The notes beneath the pieces are model-generated. The model did not search any database and was not told the DNA's origin. It was given only the letters and a program-made list of their open reading frames with translations. A stretch of DNA of 64,000 bases, from the NCBI RefSeq assembly GCF_945890115.1, contig NZ_CAMDCK010000007.1, positions 1 to 64,000 of the forward strand, given 5' to 3'. Made by a program: the position numbers and the translations under genes. Shown one piece after another: positions 45,596 to 54,291 of this stretch (positions are counted from its first letter, which is position 1; each line of letters begins with the position of its first letter). Origin of the DNA: Sphingorhabdus sp. EL138 (GTDB lineage Bacteria; Pseudomonadota; Alphaproteobacteria; Sphingomonadales; Sphingomonadaceae).

Positions 45596-46195
45596 TCAGC
45601 TTTTGCTTTTGCCAATGCGCGGTTCAGTGCCATCCATGAGATTATTGATATTGGCCCGATGTTTCCAAAAGACGATCAATGTGCAGGCGGTGAGCAACGC
45701 AACCAGTTCATAATGACCGAAAACGGCTGCAGCGACGGGGGCAGAAACGGCGGCTACCAAACCAGCCAGCGACGATATCCGTGAAATCAACAAGACGCCA
45801 ATCCAAGCGGCCGCATACACCAAGCCGCCCTGCCAAAACAAACCAAACAAGATGCCCGCATAAGTTGCTACGCCCTTGCCGCCCTTGAACCGGAGCCAAA
45901 CGGGGAAAAGATGACCGAAAAATGCGCCCGCTGCCGCAAGAATTTCGCTACCGGGGAAATAGCTGGTAGCCAGCCATACCGCAAACAATCCTTTCAGCAG
46001 ATCAAGCAGCAATGTGAGCGCAGCAAGCCCTTTGCGTCCGGTCCGCAATACATTGGTCGCGCCAATATTACCTGACCCAATGGACCTTATGTCGCCGCCA
46101 CCAGAAAAACGTGTGAGCAACAGGCCGAAGGGGATGGAGCCAAGCGCATAACCAAGCAAAAGGCTCGCAAATATGTTGAACCAAAGATCACTCAC
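45596..46195 (-). CDS. plsY: Acyl-phosphate glycerol-3-phosphate acyltransferase PlsY
   Basis: A 199-residue, five-helix membrane enzyme that makes lysophosphatidate from acyl-phosphate. Signatures: [30 protein letters not shown] (substrate loop), [14 protein letters not shown] and the last loop [17 protein letters not shown]. The GTG at 46195 is preferred because AGGGGG lies 9 nt upstream; the more upstream TTG would include that box in the protein. It leads the plsY-dprA-topA run and is divergent from murI. Confidence 0.95.
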   Translation of the reverse strand: MSDLWFNIFASLLLGYALGSIPFGLLLTRFSGGGDIRSIGSGNIGATNVLRTGRKGLAALTLLLDLLKGLFAVWLATSYFPGSEILAAAGAFFGHLFPVWLRFKGGKGVATYAGILFGLFWQGGLVYAAAWIGVLLISRISSLAGLVAAVSAPVAAAVFGHYELVALLTACTLIVFWKHRANINNLMDGTEPRIGKSKS

Positions 46196-46296
46196 CGCAC
46201 GAATCCCCCTATATTTCAATATTGTGTAGCTGTTTTGTTCCGCACGCTCAAGGTCGTCGCCTTGCCAGCTCGGCCACTGACGTTTATCGCCGTGTC

Positions 46297-47100
46297 ATGA
46301 CGATTGTTCCAGATGTCGCACCTTTATTATTTTTCGATTCCGGCATTGGTGGCCTTTCGGTTTTAAGGGCGGTGCAGGCAGCCTTGCCACGCGCGCCCAT
46401 CGTTTTTGCTGCCGATTATGCGGGCTTACCTTATGGAATAAAGACTGAAGAGGAGATTTCGGCAAGGGTGCCCGCCTTACTTGGCCGGTTGGTTGAGCGT
46501 TATCAACCGCGCCTTGTCATCATTGCCTGTAATACCGCCTGCACTATCGCTCTGAACCATGTACGCGCTGCTTTGAATGTTCCCGTGGTCGGCACTGTTC
46601 CTGCGATCAAGCCTGCTGCCGAGGCGACTGAAACTGGCGTCATTGGACTATTGGGCACGGCTGCAACTATTCGGCAGGTCTATGTCGACGCGCTTCACGC
46701 CGATCATGCACCGCATATGCGTTTGTTGCGCCATGCCGCGCCTGAACTTGTGCGTGCGGCGGAAGCAAAAATGCGCGGCGAAGTTGTTGACCCGGCAATC
46801 TATGCCAAGGCGATGGCGGGCTTGATGGATCAACCCTTTGGCGAACGCCTTGATGTAACTGTGCTGGGCTGCACGCATTTTCCTCTTGTAGAAGAGGACT
46901 TATTGGTTGCGGCCCCGCATGTGCGGTTTGTCGATGGCGCTGCAGGCATCGCCCGCCGCATCTGCCATTTGACCAAGGATCAAAGCTGGCCGGAAAAGAC
47001 AATCGACGGTATATTCGTGACGACGGGAGAGGTCAGCGCACTGAGATCGCTGCTTCCGGCGTTATTTTCTTTGGGTATAACGCAGATCCAATCACTGTAA
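46297..47100 (+). CDS. murI: Glutamate racemase
   Basis: A 267-residue racemase making D-glutamate for peptidoglycan. FFDSGIGGLSVLRAV holds the first Asp-Ser pair; the two catalytic Cys residues lie in IIACNTACT and LGCTHFPL. LPYGIKTEEEI is the family's Y-G loop. The ATG at 46297 (MTIVPDV) starts close to the family's usual N-terminus; a frame 25 codons longer is not supported. hemA follows on the same strand after 123 bp. Confidence 0.95.
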   Translation: MTIVPDVAPLLFFDSGIGGLSVLRAVQAALPRAPIVFAADYAGLPYGIKTEEEISARVPALLGRLVERYQPRLVIIACNTACTIALNHVRAALNVPVVGTVPAIKPAAEATETGVIGLLGTAATIRQVYVDALHADHAPHMRLLRHAAPELVRAAEAKMRGEVVDPAIYAKAMAGLMDQPFGERLDVTVLGCTHFPLVEEDLLVAAPHVRFVDGAAGIARRICHLTKDQSWPEKTIDGIFVTTGEVSALRSLLPALFSLGITQIQSL

Positions 47101-47223
47101 GCGATAATATCGCAATAGCGGAACCAGAATGGCGCTTATTGCAAGTCGTTCGCGCTGGATTTTTGCATTACCCGCGTTTATTGGACTCTGATGTGCTGCA
47201 ATAGCGGTTTCAACCCGGGGTTA

Positions 47224-48450
47224 ATGTCCGTGAATTATAACGCTGTTTTCGAAAAAGCGATTGACCGGCTTCACGCCGAGGGACGCTATCGTGTATTCAT
47301 CGATATCCTTCGGAATAAGGGTAGCTATCCCAACGCACGCTGCTTCGCTGGACATAATGGCCCCAAGGACATCACTGTGTGGTGCTCAAACGACTATCTT
47401 TGCATGGGGCAACATCCTGACGTCATAAGCGCAATGGAAAACGCTTTGCATGATGTGGGCGCCGGTTCCGGTGGAACGCGCAACATTGGCGGCAATACCC
47501 ATTATCATGTCGAGCTTGAGCAGGAACTCGCTGACTTGCATGGCAAGGATGGCGCGTTGATATTCACGTCGGGCTATGTTTCAAACGACGCAACCTTGTC
47601 GACGCTCGCCAAGGTGCTGCCGGGCTGCATCATTTATTCGGATGAATTGAACCACGCATCGATGATCGCCGGCATCCGCAACGCAGGCTGCGAAAAGCGC
47701 GTTTGGCGGCATAATGACCTCGCGCATCTTGAAGAATTACTCGCAGCGGATGATCCAGAGGCACCGAAGCTGATTGCCTTTGAAAGCGTCTATTCGATGG
47801 ACGGAGACGTTGCACCTATTGGCGCGGTCTGCGATCTTGCCGACAAATATAACGCCCTCACCTATTGTGACGAAGTGCACGCCGTGGGCATGTATGGCCA
47901 ACGCGGTGGCGGCATTTCAGAACGTGATGCCGTGGCCGACCGCGTGACGATTATCGAAGGCACGCTTGGCAAGGCATTTGGCGTTATGGGCGGTTATATC
48001 GCTGCGGACCAGAATATCATTGATGTGATCCGTTCTTATGCACCGGGCTTTATCTTCACCACGTCCTTGTCACCCGTGTTGGTCGCAGGCGTATTGGCCG
48101 CTGTGCGCCATTTGAAGGCATCAAGCGTGGAGCGTGAGGCGCAGCAAGCCAATGCGGCTATGTTGAAAAATCTTTTTGCCAATGCGGGTTTGCCCGTGAT
48201 GTTAAGCAACACGCATATCGTCCCGCTGATGGTCGGTGACCCCGTGAAAGCGAAAAAGGTGAGCGACATATTGCTTGCCGAATATGGCGTATATGTGCAG
48301 CCGATCAATTACCCCACTGTGCCACGTGGCACGGAACGGTTGCGCTTTACGCCAGGCCCTCAGCATAATGAATCTATGATGCGGGATTTGACGGCGGCGT
48401 TGGTCGAAATCTGGGGCCGGATGGAAATGCCGGTCGCTCAAGCGGCCTGA
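47224..48450 (+). CDS. hemA: 5-aminolevulinate synthase
   Basis: A 408-residue PLP enzyme condensing glycine and succinyl-CoA in the C4 haem route. [42 protein letters not shown] and the PLP Lys in [13 protein letters not shown] are diagnostic and separate ALAS from related KBL/AONS enzymes. It links to the propionyl-CoA run, whose product is succinyl-CoA, but only metabolically. The start at 47224 follows a GGGG box. Its last 13 bp overlap the convergent dehydratase gene. Confidence 0.96.
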   Translation: MSVNYNAVFEKAIDRLHAEGRYRVFIDILRNKGSYPNARCFAGHNGPKDITVWCSNDYLCMGQHPDVISAMENALHDVGAGSGGTRNIGGNTHYHVELEQELADLHGKDGALIFTSGYVSNDATLSTLAKVLPGCIIYSDELNHASMIAGIRNAGCEKRVWRHNDLAHLEELLAADDPEAPKLIAFESVYSMDGDVAPIGAVCDLADKYNALTYCDEVHAVGMYGQRGGGISERDAVADRVTIIEGTLGKAFGVMGGYIAADQNIIDVIRSYAPGFIFTTSLSPVLVAGVLAAVRHLKASSVEREAQQANAAMLKNLFANAGLPVMLSNTHIVPLMVGDPVKAKKVSDILLAEYGVYVQPINYPTVPRGTERLRFTPGPQHNESMMRDLTAALVEIWGRMEMPVAQAA

Positions 48451-49424
48451 GCAAGCAATTTCACGAACAGTTCCCGATCAACGTTTCCGCCTGACAAGGT
48501 TACGGCGGTAACCGCCTTTGGATGAATTTTACCAGCAAGCACAGCCGCCAGAGCAACCGCGCCACCTGGTTCCACAACGAGGTGCAGCTTTTCAAACACT
48601 ACGCGCATCGCGGTCGCCACTTCGTCGGTCGAGACCCAAACACCTTGAGACACACGGCGGCGCAAAATCTCAAAATTCACAGGATAGGTTTGCGGCGTCT
48701 GCAATGCGTCACAATAAGTAGGGTAAGCAAGGTCATTGACAGGCAAAATTTCACCCGCATCAAGCGAACGAATGATATCATCCCAGCCTTCAGGCTCAAC
48801 AATGGCGATTTCGGCGTCCGGACATGCCAGCGCAAGGCCGGATGCCAAGCCACCTCCGCCGCAACAGGACACAATCATATCCGGCCCAGACAAGCCAAAA
48901 CCCCTAAGCTGTTGGGTGATTTCGATGCCTGCCGTCCCCTGCCCTTCGATGACCCACGGGTCACCAAATGCATGCACCAACTTCGCGCCACTTATGGCAA
49001 TCAAACCAGCAGCGACCTCTTCACGTGATTCGGTGGCGCGGTCGTAGAGCACCACGTCTGCGCCCAAAGCCTTTGTCGTTTCCAATTTCATGCGCGGCGC
49101 ATTCGAAGGCATGACGATAGTTGCAGCTATTCCAAGCTTCTTCGCCGCCCAAGCGACGCCTTGCGCATGGTTCCCGCTGGATACGCCCACAACACCCCGT
49201 GCGCGTTCTTCCTCGTTCAGGTCGGACAGGCGATGCCACGCGCCCCGTATCTTGAAAGCACCAACCGGCTGAAGCATTTCAGCCTTGCACCAGATGGTTA
49301 CACCGTCCACCTCAAGCGGTAGCAACGGTGTTTGTGGCAAGATATCGGCAATTTTGGCCATCGCCCGCAGCACGCCTTCATGCGTTGGTGTTTTGTGGGC
49401 CGCAGCCAATTCTTGTCCTGACAT
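48438..49424 (-). CDS. Threonine/serine dehydratase-like PLP enzyme
   Basis: A 328-residue fold-II PLP enzyme. The PLP Lys is in [11 protein letters not shown], the phosphate loop is [13 protein letters not shown] and [13 protein letters not shown] is the Asn loop. It has no C-terminal ACT regulatory domain, so it is the short catabolic or serine racemase/dehydratase-like type rather than full-length IlvA. It would form 2-oxobutyrate or pyruvate, and 2-oxobutyrate would lead to propionyl-CoA. It ends inside hemA and is divergent from the polyamine genes. Confidence 0.9.
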   Translation of the reverse strand: MSGQELAAAHKTPTHEGVLRAMAKIADILPQTPLLPLEVDGVTIWCKAEMLQPVGAFKIRGAWHRLSDLNEEERARGVVGVSSGNHAQGVAWAAKKLGIAATIVMPSNAPRMKLETTKALGADVVLYDRATESREEVAAGLIAISGAKLVHAFGDPWVIEGQGTAGIEITQQLRGFGLSGPDMIVSCCGGGGLASGLALACPDAEIAIVEPEGWDDIIRSLDAGEILPVNDLAYPTYCDALQTPQTYPVNFEILRRRVSQGVWVSTDEVATAMRVVFEKLHLVVEPGGAVALAAVLAGKIHPKAVTAVTLSGGNVDRELFVKLLAQAA

Positions 49425-49478
49425 AAAAGGCCCCTATATGCGTGCGCTGAACGAATCTCTGATAAGAGGAAATTGCAG

Positions 49479-50687
49479 ATGAGCAAGATATTGGTAATTG
49501 GCGCAGGCGGCGTCGGGTCGGTTGCAGTCCACAAGATGGCCATGAACCCAGATGTTTTTAGCCATATCAGCCTCGCAAGCCGCACTAAGTCCAAATGCGA
49601 TGCGATTGCCGCTTCGGTCAAGGAACGGACAGGCGTCGACATCGACACTTTTGGCTTGGATGCGGATGATGTTCCTGCGACCACAGCATTGCTGAACCAG
49701 ATCAAGCCAAGTCTCGTTGTAAACCTTGCTTTGCCGTACCAAGACCTCAACATCATGGATGCATGTCTCGCCGCTGGCGTGCATTATATGGATACCGCGA
49801 ATTACGAGCCACTGGATGTTGCGAAGTTTGAATATCATTGGCAGTGGGCCTATCAGGACCGCTACAAGAATGCTGGCCTGACGGCTTTGTTGGGTTCAGG
49901 GTTCGACCCCGGTGTCACCAGCGTGTTCACGACCTATTTGAAAAAGCATTATTTCGACCGCATCGATACGCTCGACATATTGGATTGCAATGGCGGCGAC
50001 CATGGTCAGGCCTTTGCAACCAATTTCAACCCCGAAATCAACATCCGCGAAGTCACCGCCGTCGCGCGTCATTGGGAAAATGGCGACTGGGTGGAAACGC
50101 CGGCAATGTCGGTAAAGCAAAGCTTTGACTTTGAAGCCGTTGGTCCCAAGAATATGTATCTGATGTATCATGAGGAAATTGAAAGCCTCAAAACCCATCT
50201 GCCCGAAATCAAGCGGATTCGTTTCTGGATGACCTTTGGTGACGCCTATATCATGCATCTCAACGTGCTTCAGGCGGTCGGCATGACGCGAATTGACCCA
50301 GTCATGTATGAAGGCAAGGAAATCATTCCGCTTCAGTTCCTGAAGGCCGTGTTGCCTGAACCCGCCTCGCTTGGTCCGACGACCAAGGGTAAGACCAATA
50401 TCGGCTGCATCGCCACCGGTCTTGGTAAAGACGGCAAGGAAAAGACGCTCTATATCTACAATATCTGCGATCATAAGGACGCTTATGCCGAAACCGGCAA
50501 CCAAGCCGTCAGTTACACCACGGGCGTTCCGGCGATGATCGGCGCGGCGATGCTGGTTACGGGCAAATGGTCGGGCGCTGGCGTGTGGAATATTGAACAA
50601 TTTGACCCAGACCCGTTCATGGACATGCTCAATGCGCATGGTCTGCCTTGGCAGGTGAAGGAATTGGAGGGGCCTTTGGGCTTTTAA
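49479..50687 (+). CDS. Carboxynorspermidine/carboxyspermidine dehydrogenase (saccharopine dehydrogenase family)
   Basis: A 402-residue NADPH-dependent enzyme of the saccharopine dehydrogenase fold. It begins with the Rossmann motif ILVIGAGGVGSVAVHKMA; GSGFDPGVTSVFTTYLKK and LDCNGGDHGQAFATN are family segments of CASDH. It would condense aspartate semialdehyde with a diamine to carboxy(nor)spermidine. The ATG at 49479 has AGAGGA 8 nt upstream. The assignment over saccharopine dehydrogenase rests on the decarboxylase gene that follows and on length. Confidence 0.9.
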   Translation: MSKILVIGAGGVGSVAVHKMAMNPDVFSHISLASRTKSKCDAIAASVKERTGVDIDTFGLDADDVPATTALLNQIKPSLVVNLALPYQDLNIMDACLAAGVHYMDTANYEPLDVAKFEYHWQWAYQDRYKNAGLTALLGSGFDPGVTSVFTTYLKKHYFDRIDTLDILDCNGGDHGQAFATNFNPEINIREVTAVARHWENGDWVETPAMSVKQSFDFEAVGPKNMYLMYHEEIESLKTHLPEIKRIRFWMTFGDAYIMHLNVLQAVGMTRIDPVMYEGKEIIPLQFLKAVLPEPASLGPTTKGKTNIGCIATGLGKDGKEKTLYIYNICDHKDAYAETGNQAVSYTTGVPAMIGAAMLVTGKWSGAGVWNIEQFDPDPFMDMLNAHGLPWQVKELEGPLGF

Positions 50688-50692
50688 TTCCC

Positions 50693-50719
50693 CGTCGCCC
50701 CAGCGCAGGCTGGGGCCCA
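50693..50719. repeat. Dispersed palindrome, GTCGCCCCAGCGCAGG family, copy 2
   Basis: CGTCGCCCCAGCGCAGG is shared with the copy after era, then the second arm (CTGGGGCC) is shortened. It begins 5 bp after the carboxynorspermidine dehydrogenase stop and forms a hairpin in the gap before the decarboxylase gene. Confidence 0.75.
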
Positions 50720-50764
50720 TCACGCCTCTAAGCAAAGCACAGCGCAAGATGGATAAGCGAGATA

Positions 50765-50789
50765 GGCACCAGCCTCCGCTGGTGCGACG
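50765..50789. repeat. Short palindrome related to the GTCGCCCCAG family
   Basis: GGCACCAGC and GCTGGTGCGAC pair around CTCC. It resembles the right half of an element of the preceding family and lies 26 bp before the decarboxylase start. Two hairpins in one 127-bp gap could tune relative expression of the two polyamine genes. Confidence 0.6.
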
Positions 50790-50814
50790 AACCATATATT
50801 AGGTAAGTTATAAC

Positions 50815-51969
50815 ATGGAAACTAAGGCAGGCGACCCAGGGGCATTTGTCCATTTTGACCTTCACCGCGTGCCCTCGCCTGCCTTTGTGGTAGATGAGGT
50901 GGCGTTGCGGCGGAACCTTGCTATATTGGCCGACATTAAGCGGCGTTCGGGTGCCAAGATATTATGCGCGATGAAGGCTTTTTCGATGTGGAAAGTTGCG
51001 CCGATCATAGGAGAATATCTGGACGGCGTATGCAGTTCTGGATTGTGGGAATCGCGTCTCGCGCGGGATTATTATACCGGCGAAATTGCGACTTATTGCG
51101 CTGGCTATAAAGAGGCCGATATGGCCGAGATCGTCGAAATATCTGACCATATCATTTTCAACAGCCCGCATCAGCATCGCCGTTTCGCATCATTTTTGAA
51201 TGATAGCGTCGATGTTGGCCTGCGTATCAACCCTGAACATGCAGAGGGCGAAGTAGCGAAATATGACCCCTGCTCGCCCGGATCGCGACTTGGCTTTCCG
51301 ATTAGCCAGTTGAAGGCTGAGCATCTGGAAGGCGTTTCAGGCTTCCATTTCCATACCCTTTGTGAACAGGATTTCGAACCGCTCAAACGCACATGGGAAG
51401 CGCTTAAGCCGCATATCGTGCCCTATTTTAATCGGCTAAGCTGGATCAATTTTGGTGGCGGTCATCATATTACGCGGGCCGATTATCAGCGCGATGAACT
51501 CGTCGCGTTCATTCAAGACGTCCGCGCCGAAACCGGCCTTGATGTTTATCTCGAACCCGGCGAGGCGATTGCACTGGATGCCGGAATATTGATTGGCGAA
51601 TTGCTCGACGTTTTTGAAAACAATATTCAGGTTGGCATCACCGACATTAGCGCCACCTGCCATATGCCTGACGTGATTGAGGCACCCTATCGCCCCGCCA
51701 TGCTTGGAGAGCGTTCAGAAGGCTCTCTTGTGCGTCTGGGAGGGCCATCTTGCCTTGCCGGGGACATTATCGGCGATTATGTGTTGCCGGTTCCAGCAGA
51801 GCCCGGAGCGCGTTTTGCATTTCTGGATCAGGCGCATTATTCCATGGTGAAGACGAACACGTTTAACGGGGTGCCTTTGCCATCCATTTGGTTGTGGAAT
51901 AGCGATACGGACGCGCTTGAATGCGTGCGCTCTTTCGACTGGACCGCGTTCCGCGACCGGCTGAGCTAA
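50815..51969 (+). CDS. nspC: Carboxynorspermidine decarboxylase
   Basis: A 384-residue fold-III PLP decarboxylase. The PLP Lys is K54 in ILCAMKAFSMWK, and SSGLWESRLA, GFHFHTLCEQ, NFGGGHHITR and EPGEAIALDAG follow the NspC pattern rather than DAP decarboxylase. It decarboxylates carboxy(nor)spermidine to (nor)spermidine. The gene lies 127 bp after the dehydrogenase and 160 bp before ornithine decarboxylase, completing a cytoplasmic spermidine route that needs no decarboxylated SAM. Confidence 0.93.
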   Translation: METKAGDPGAFVHFDLHRVPSPAFVVDEVALRRNLAILADIKRRSGAKILCAMKAFSMWKVAPIIGEYLDGVCSSGLWESRLARDYYTGEIATYCAGYKEADMAEIVEISDHIIFNSPHQHRRFASFLNDSVDVGLRINPEHAEGEVAKYDPCSPGSRLGFPISQLKAEHLEGVSGFHFHTLCEQDFEPLKRTWEALKPHIVPYFNRLSWINFGGGHHITRADYQRDELVAFIQDVRAETGLDVYLEPGEAIALDAGILIGELLDVFENNIQVGITDISATCHMPDVIEAPYRPAMLGERSEGSLVRLGGPSCLAGDIIGDYVLPVPAEPGARFAFLDQAHYSMVKTNTFNGVPLPSIWLWNSDTDALECVRSFDWTAFRDRLS

Positions 51970-52131
51970 GCCGCGATCCGATAGATATCACCTTCACGGC
52001 CTAAAAATCAAACGAATCGCTTTACAACTACCCAAGCTTTTCATAAGGCGCACGTCCGCTGCCCCAGGGGGACTTCCAATAACCGCAAGGCAGCCTTGTT
52101 GTTTCATATTATCTTTTGGGGGTCCCTTGAA

Positions 52132-53337
52132 TTGTACGAGAACACTGACGCACTTGCTGTAGTCCGCGCCCTCCGCCCGGATGAACCAATCACGCTCCTT
52201 CGCCCACATGCTGCTGCGCGCGCTGCCCGTTTCTTCGTTGAGAAGTTTCAGGGTAAGTCGCTCTACGCTGTCAAAGCGAACCCATCACCCGCCTTGCTCG
52301 AAACCCTTTGGGAGGCTGGCATCACACATTATGATGTTGCATCCTTGGGTGAAGTGCGGCTGGTCCACAAATTCCTGCCAGATGCAAAGCTTTGCTTTAT
52401 GCATCCGGTTAAGAGCGAGCGCGCCATCGCGCAGGCCTATCACAACCATAATGTCCGCACATTCAGCCTCGACAGCCATGAGGAGCTGGAGAAGATCGTG
52501 CGCGCAACACATGGTGCGACTGACCTTGAACTGTGCGTGCGCATTCGCGTTTCATCCGAGCATGCAAAGTTAAGCCTTGCATCGAAATTCGGTGCGGATC
52601 CCTCAGAAATTGCTGACTTGTTGATTGCGACGCGTCAGGTTGCAGACAGCCTTGGCATTTGTTTCCATGTTGGCAGCCAAGCCATGACGCCCGCGGCCTA
52701 TGCTGAGGCCATGGAGCATGTGCGCGCCGCGATTGTCGAGGCGTCGGTCACGGTGGACATCGTGGACGTCGGTGGCGGATTCCCCTCGGTTTATCCAGAC
52801 ATGGAGCCCCCAGCGTTGGACGGATATTTCGATGTCATTCATAACTGCTTCGAAGATCTGCCGATTAGCTACTCTGCTGAACTTTGGTGCGAACCGGGCC
52901 GTGCTTTGTGCGCTGAATATGCATCTTTGCTTGTGAAGGTCGAGAAGCGTCGCGGGAATGAGCTGTTCATCAACGACGGCGCTTATGGATCATTGTTCGA
53001 TGCCGCGCATATCGGTTGGCGCTTCCCTGTGGCCCTTCAACGGTCGGAAACGTCAATTGGTACGCAGATGGCTGAATTCAGCTTCTACGGCCCTACCTGC
53101 GACGATATGGACCATATGGCAGGGCCTTTCATCTTGCCGGATGACGTCAAGGCTGGCGATTATATCGAAGTTGGTATGCTCGGCGCTTATGGCTGTGCCA
53201 TGCGGACCGAGTTTAACGGTTTTGGTGAGACTGAAACGCTGATCGTAGAGGATCAGCCGATGGCAACGCTTTATGGCTGGGCTCCAGCCAATGATGCAGG
53301 CGTTTGGGCCACCCGTTCGCACAGTTCAAAAGTCTAA
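52132..53337 (+). CDS. Ornithine decarboxylase (fold III type)
   Basis: A 401-residue alanine-racemase-fold decarboxylase that makes putrescine. PLP Lys is K48 in LYAVKANPSP. FHVGSQAMTP, VDVGGGFPSVYPDM and the active-site Cys region LWCEPGRALCAEY are typical. The TTG at 52132 follows a GGGGG box by 9 nt and gives a normal N-terminus; the frame 36 bp upstream does not. A lysine/ornithine dual activity cannot be excluded. A terminator-like hairpin follows the stop by about 30 bp. Confidence 0.92.
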   Translation: MYENTDALAVVRALRPDEPITLLRPHAAARAARFFVEKFQGKSLYAVKANPSPALLETLWEAGITHYDVASLGEVRLVHKFLPDAKLCFMHPVKSERAIAQAYHNHNVRTFSLDSHEELEKIVRATHGATDLELCVRIRVSSEHAKLSLASKFGADPSEIADLLIATRQVADSLGICFHVGSQAMTPAAYAEAMEHVRAAIVEASVTVDIVDVGGGFPSVYPDMEPPALDGYFDVIHNCFEDLPISYSAELWCEPGRALCAEYASLLVKVEKRRGNELFINDGAYGSLFDAAHIGWRFPVALQRSETSIGTQMAEFSFYGPTCDDMDHMAGPFILPDDVKAGDYIEVGMLGAYGCAMRTEFNGFGETETLIVEDQPMATLYGWAPANDAGVWATRSHSSKV

Positions 53338-53368
53338 GTTACGTTTGACAATTTGTCTAAGGTGCATC

Positions 53369-53404
53369 AACCCTCCCCGTCTATAAAGAGGGGGAGGGTT
53401 TTTA
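53369..53404 (+). terminator. Terminator-like hairpin that contains the next gene's ribosome binding site
   Basis: AACCCTCCCC (53369-53378) and GGGGAGGGTT (53391-53400) form a perfect 10-bp stem, followed at once by T residues. This fits a rho-independent terminator for ornithine decarboxylase. The 3' arm GGGGAGGG is also the only good ribosome binding site for the ATG at 53406, so folding would hide it. Confidence 0.85.
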
Positions 53405-53405
53405 T

Positions 53406-53834
53406 ATGAATACGCCTATTTTGGCGCCAGCGGCTGCGTTGGTGATATGGTCGATCGTAATGCTATTTTGGATGGCAGGGACGCGGCTTCCAGCGATGTC
53501 GAAGATCGGCATGGATCTCGGCAAGGCTGCCCCAGGCGGCCGCGGGCAAGATATTGACCCTAATGTGCCACCATCGGTAGCATGGAAATCCCATAATTAC
53601 GCACATCTCATGGAGCAACCGACGATTTTCTATGCCACGATCATGATCTTGGCCGTCTCCGGCAGCGCAACGGACCTGTCCGTCATGCTGGCTTGGGGCT
53701 ATACCGTTTTGCGGGTGATCCACAGCATATGGCAAGCGACGGTAAATACCGTCAGCATTCGTTTTATGTTCTTTTTACTATCGACTGTATGCCTGACCAT
53801 ATTAGCGGTACAGGCGTTACTCGCGACTATTTAA
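53406..53834 (+). CDS. MAPEG-family membrane protein
   Basis: A 142-residue integral membrane protein with four predicted helices. The MAPEG pattern is seen in KSHNYAHLMEQPTIFYATIM and the WGYTVLRVIHSIWQ segment after TM2. The family includes membrane glutathione S-transferases/peroxidases, but the bacterial branch is mostly uncharacterised. Its start is tightly coupled to the preceding hairpin. A close paralogue follows after 13 bp, so the two are probably translated from one message and may pack together. Confidence 0.88.
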   Translation: MNTPILAPAAALVIWSIVMLFWMAGTRLPAMSKIGMDLGKAAPGGRGQDIDPNVPPSVAWKSHNYAHLMEQPTIFYATIMILAVSGSATDLSVMLAWGYTVLRVIHSIWQATVNTVSIRFMFFLLSTVCLTILAVQALLATI

Positions 53835-53847
53835 GAGGGGAAATTCT

Positions 53848-54291
53848 ATGGAAAGTGCAATTTTAGGTCCCGTCGTAGCGCTTGCGGCATGGACCATGAT
53901 TATTTGGATATGGATGTACGCCACACGTCTGCCAGCGATGGGCCGTGCAGGCATTGACGGCACCAAGATTGTAGGTTCTTCTAGCGGCGCGTTACGCGAT
54001 GCGCTTATCGCCAAGGGTGAAGAAAAAGCGTCATGGGTTGCAGATAATTACAATCACTTACACGAGGCACCTACCGTATTTTATGCGGTATGCTTGGTGC
54101 TGGCGATGGTAGGGCAAGGCGACAATTTGAACGCGACTATTGCTTGGGCCTATGTCGGCCTGCGCGTCGCACACAGCCTGGTTCAGATATTTTCTAACCG
54201 CGTGATCATACGTTTTGCGCTGTTTGCGTTGTCATCCATCGCGCTCATGATGCTCGTCGCACATGCCGTGATGGCAGTTTTGCTCCGTTAA
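53848..54291 (+). CDS. MAPEG-family membrane protein (tandem paralogue)
   Basis: A 147-residue four-helix membrane protein paralogous to the gene before it: SWVADNYNHLHEAPTVFYAV and WAYVGLRVAHSLVQIFSNRV match the same segments. An AGAGGGGAAA box precedes the ATG. MAPEG proteins form trimers, so a mixed trimer of the two paralogues is possible. Its last 4 bp overlap the convergent RNA methyltransferase gene. No substrate can be inferred. Confidence 0.88.
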   Translation: MESAILGPVVALAAWTMIIWIWMYATRLPAMGRAGIDGTKIVGSSSGALRDALIAKGEEKASWVADNYNHLHEAPTVFYAVCLVLAMVGQGDNLNATIAWAYVGLRVAHSLVQIFSNRVIIRFALFALSSIALMMLVAHAVMAVLLR

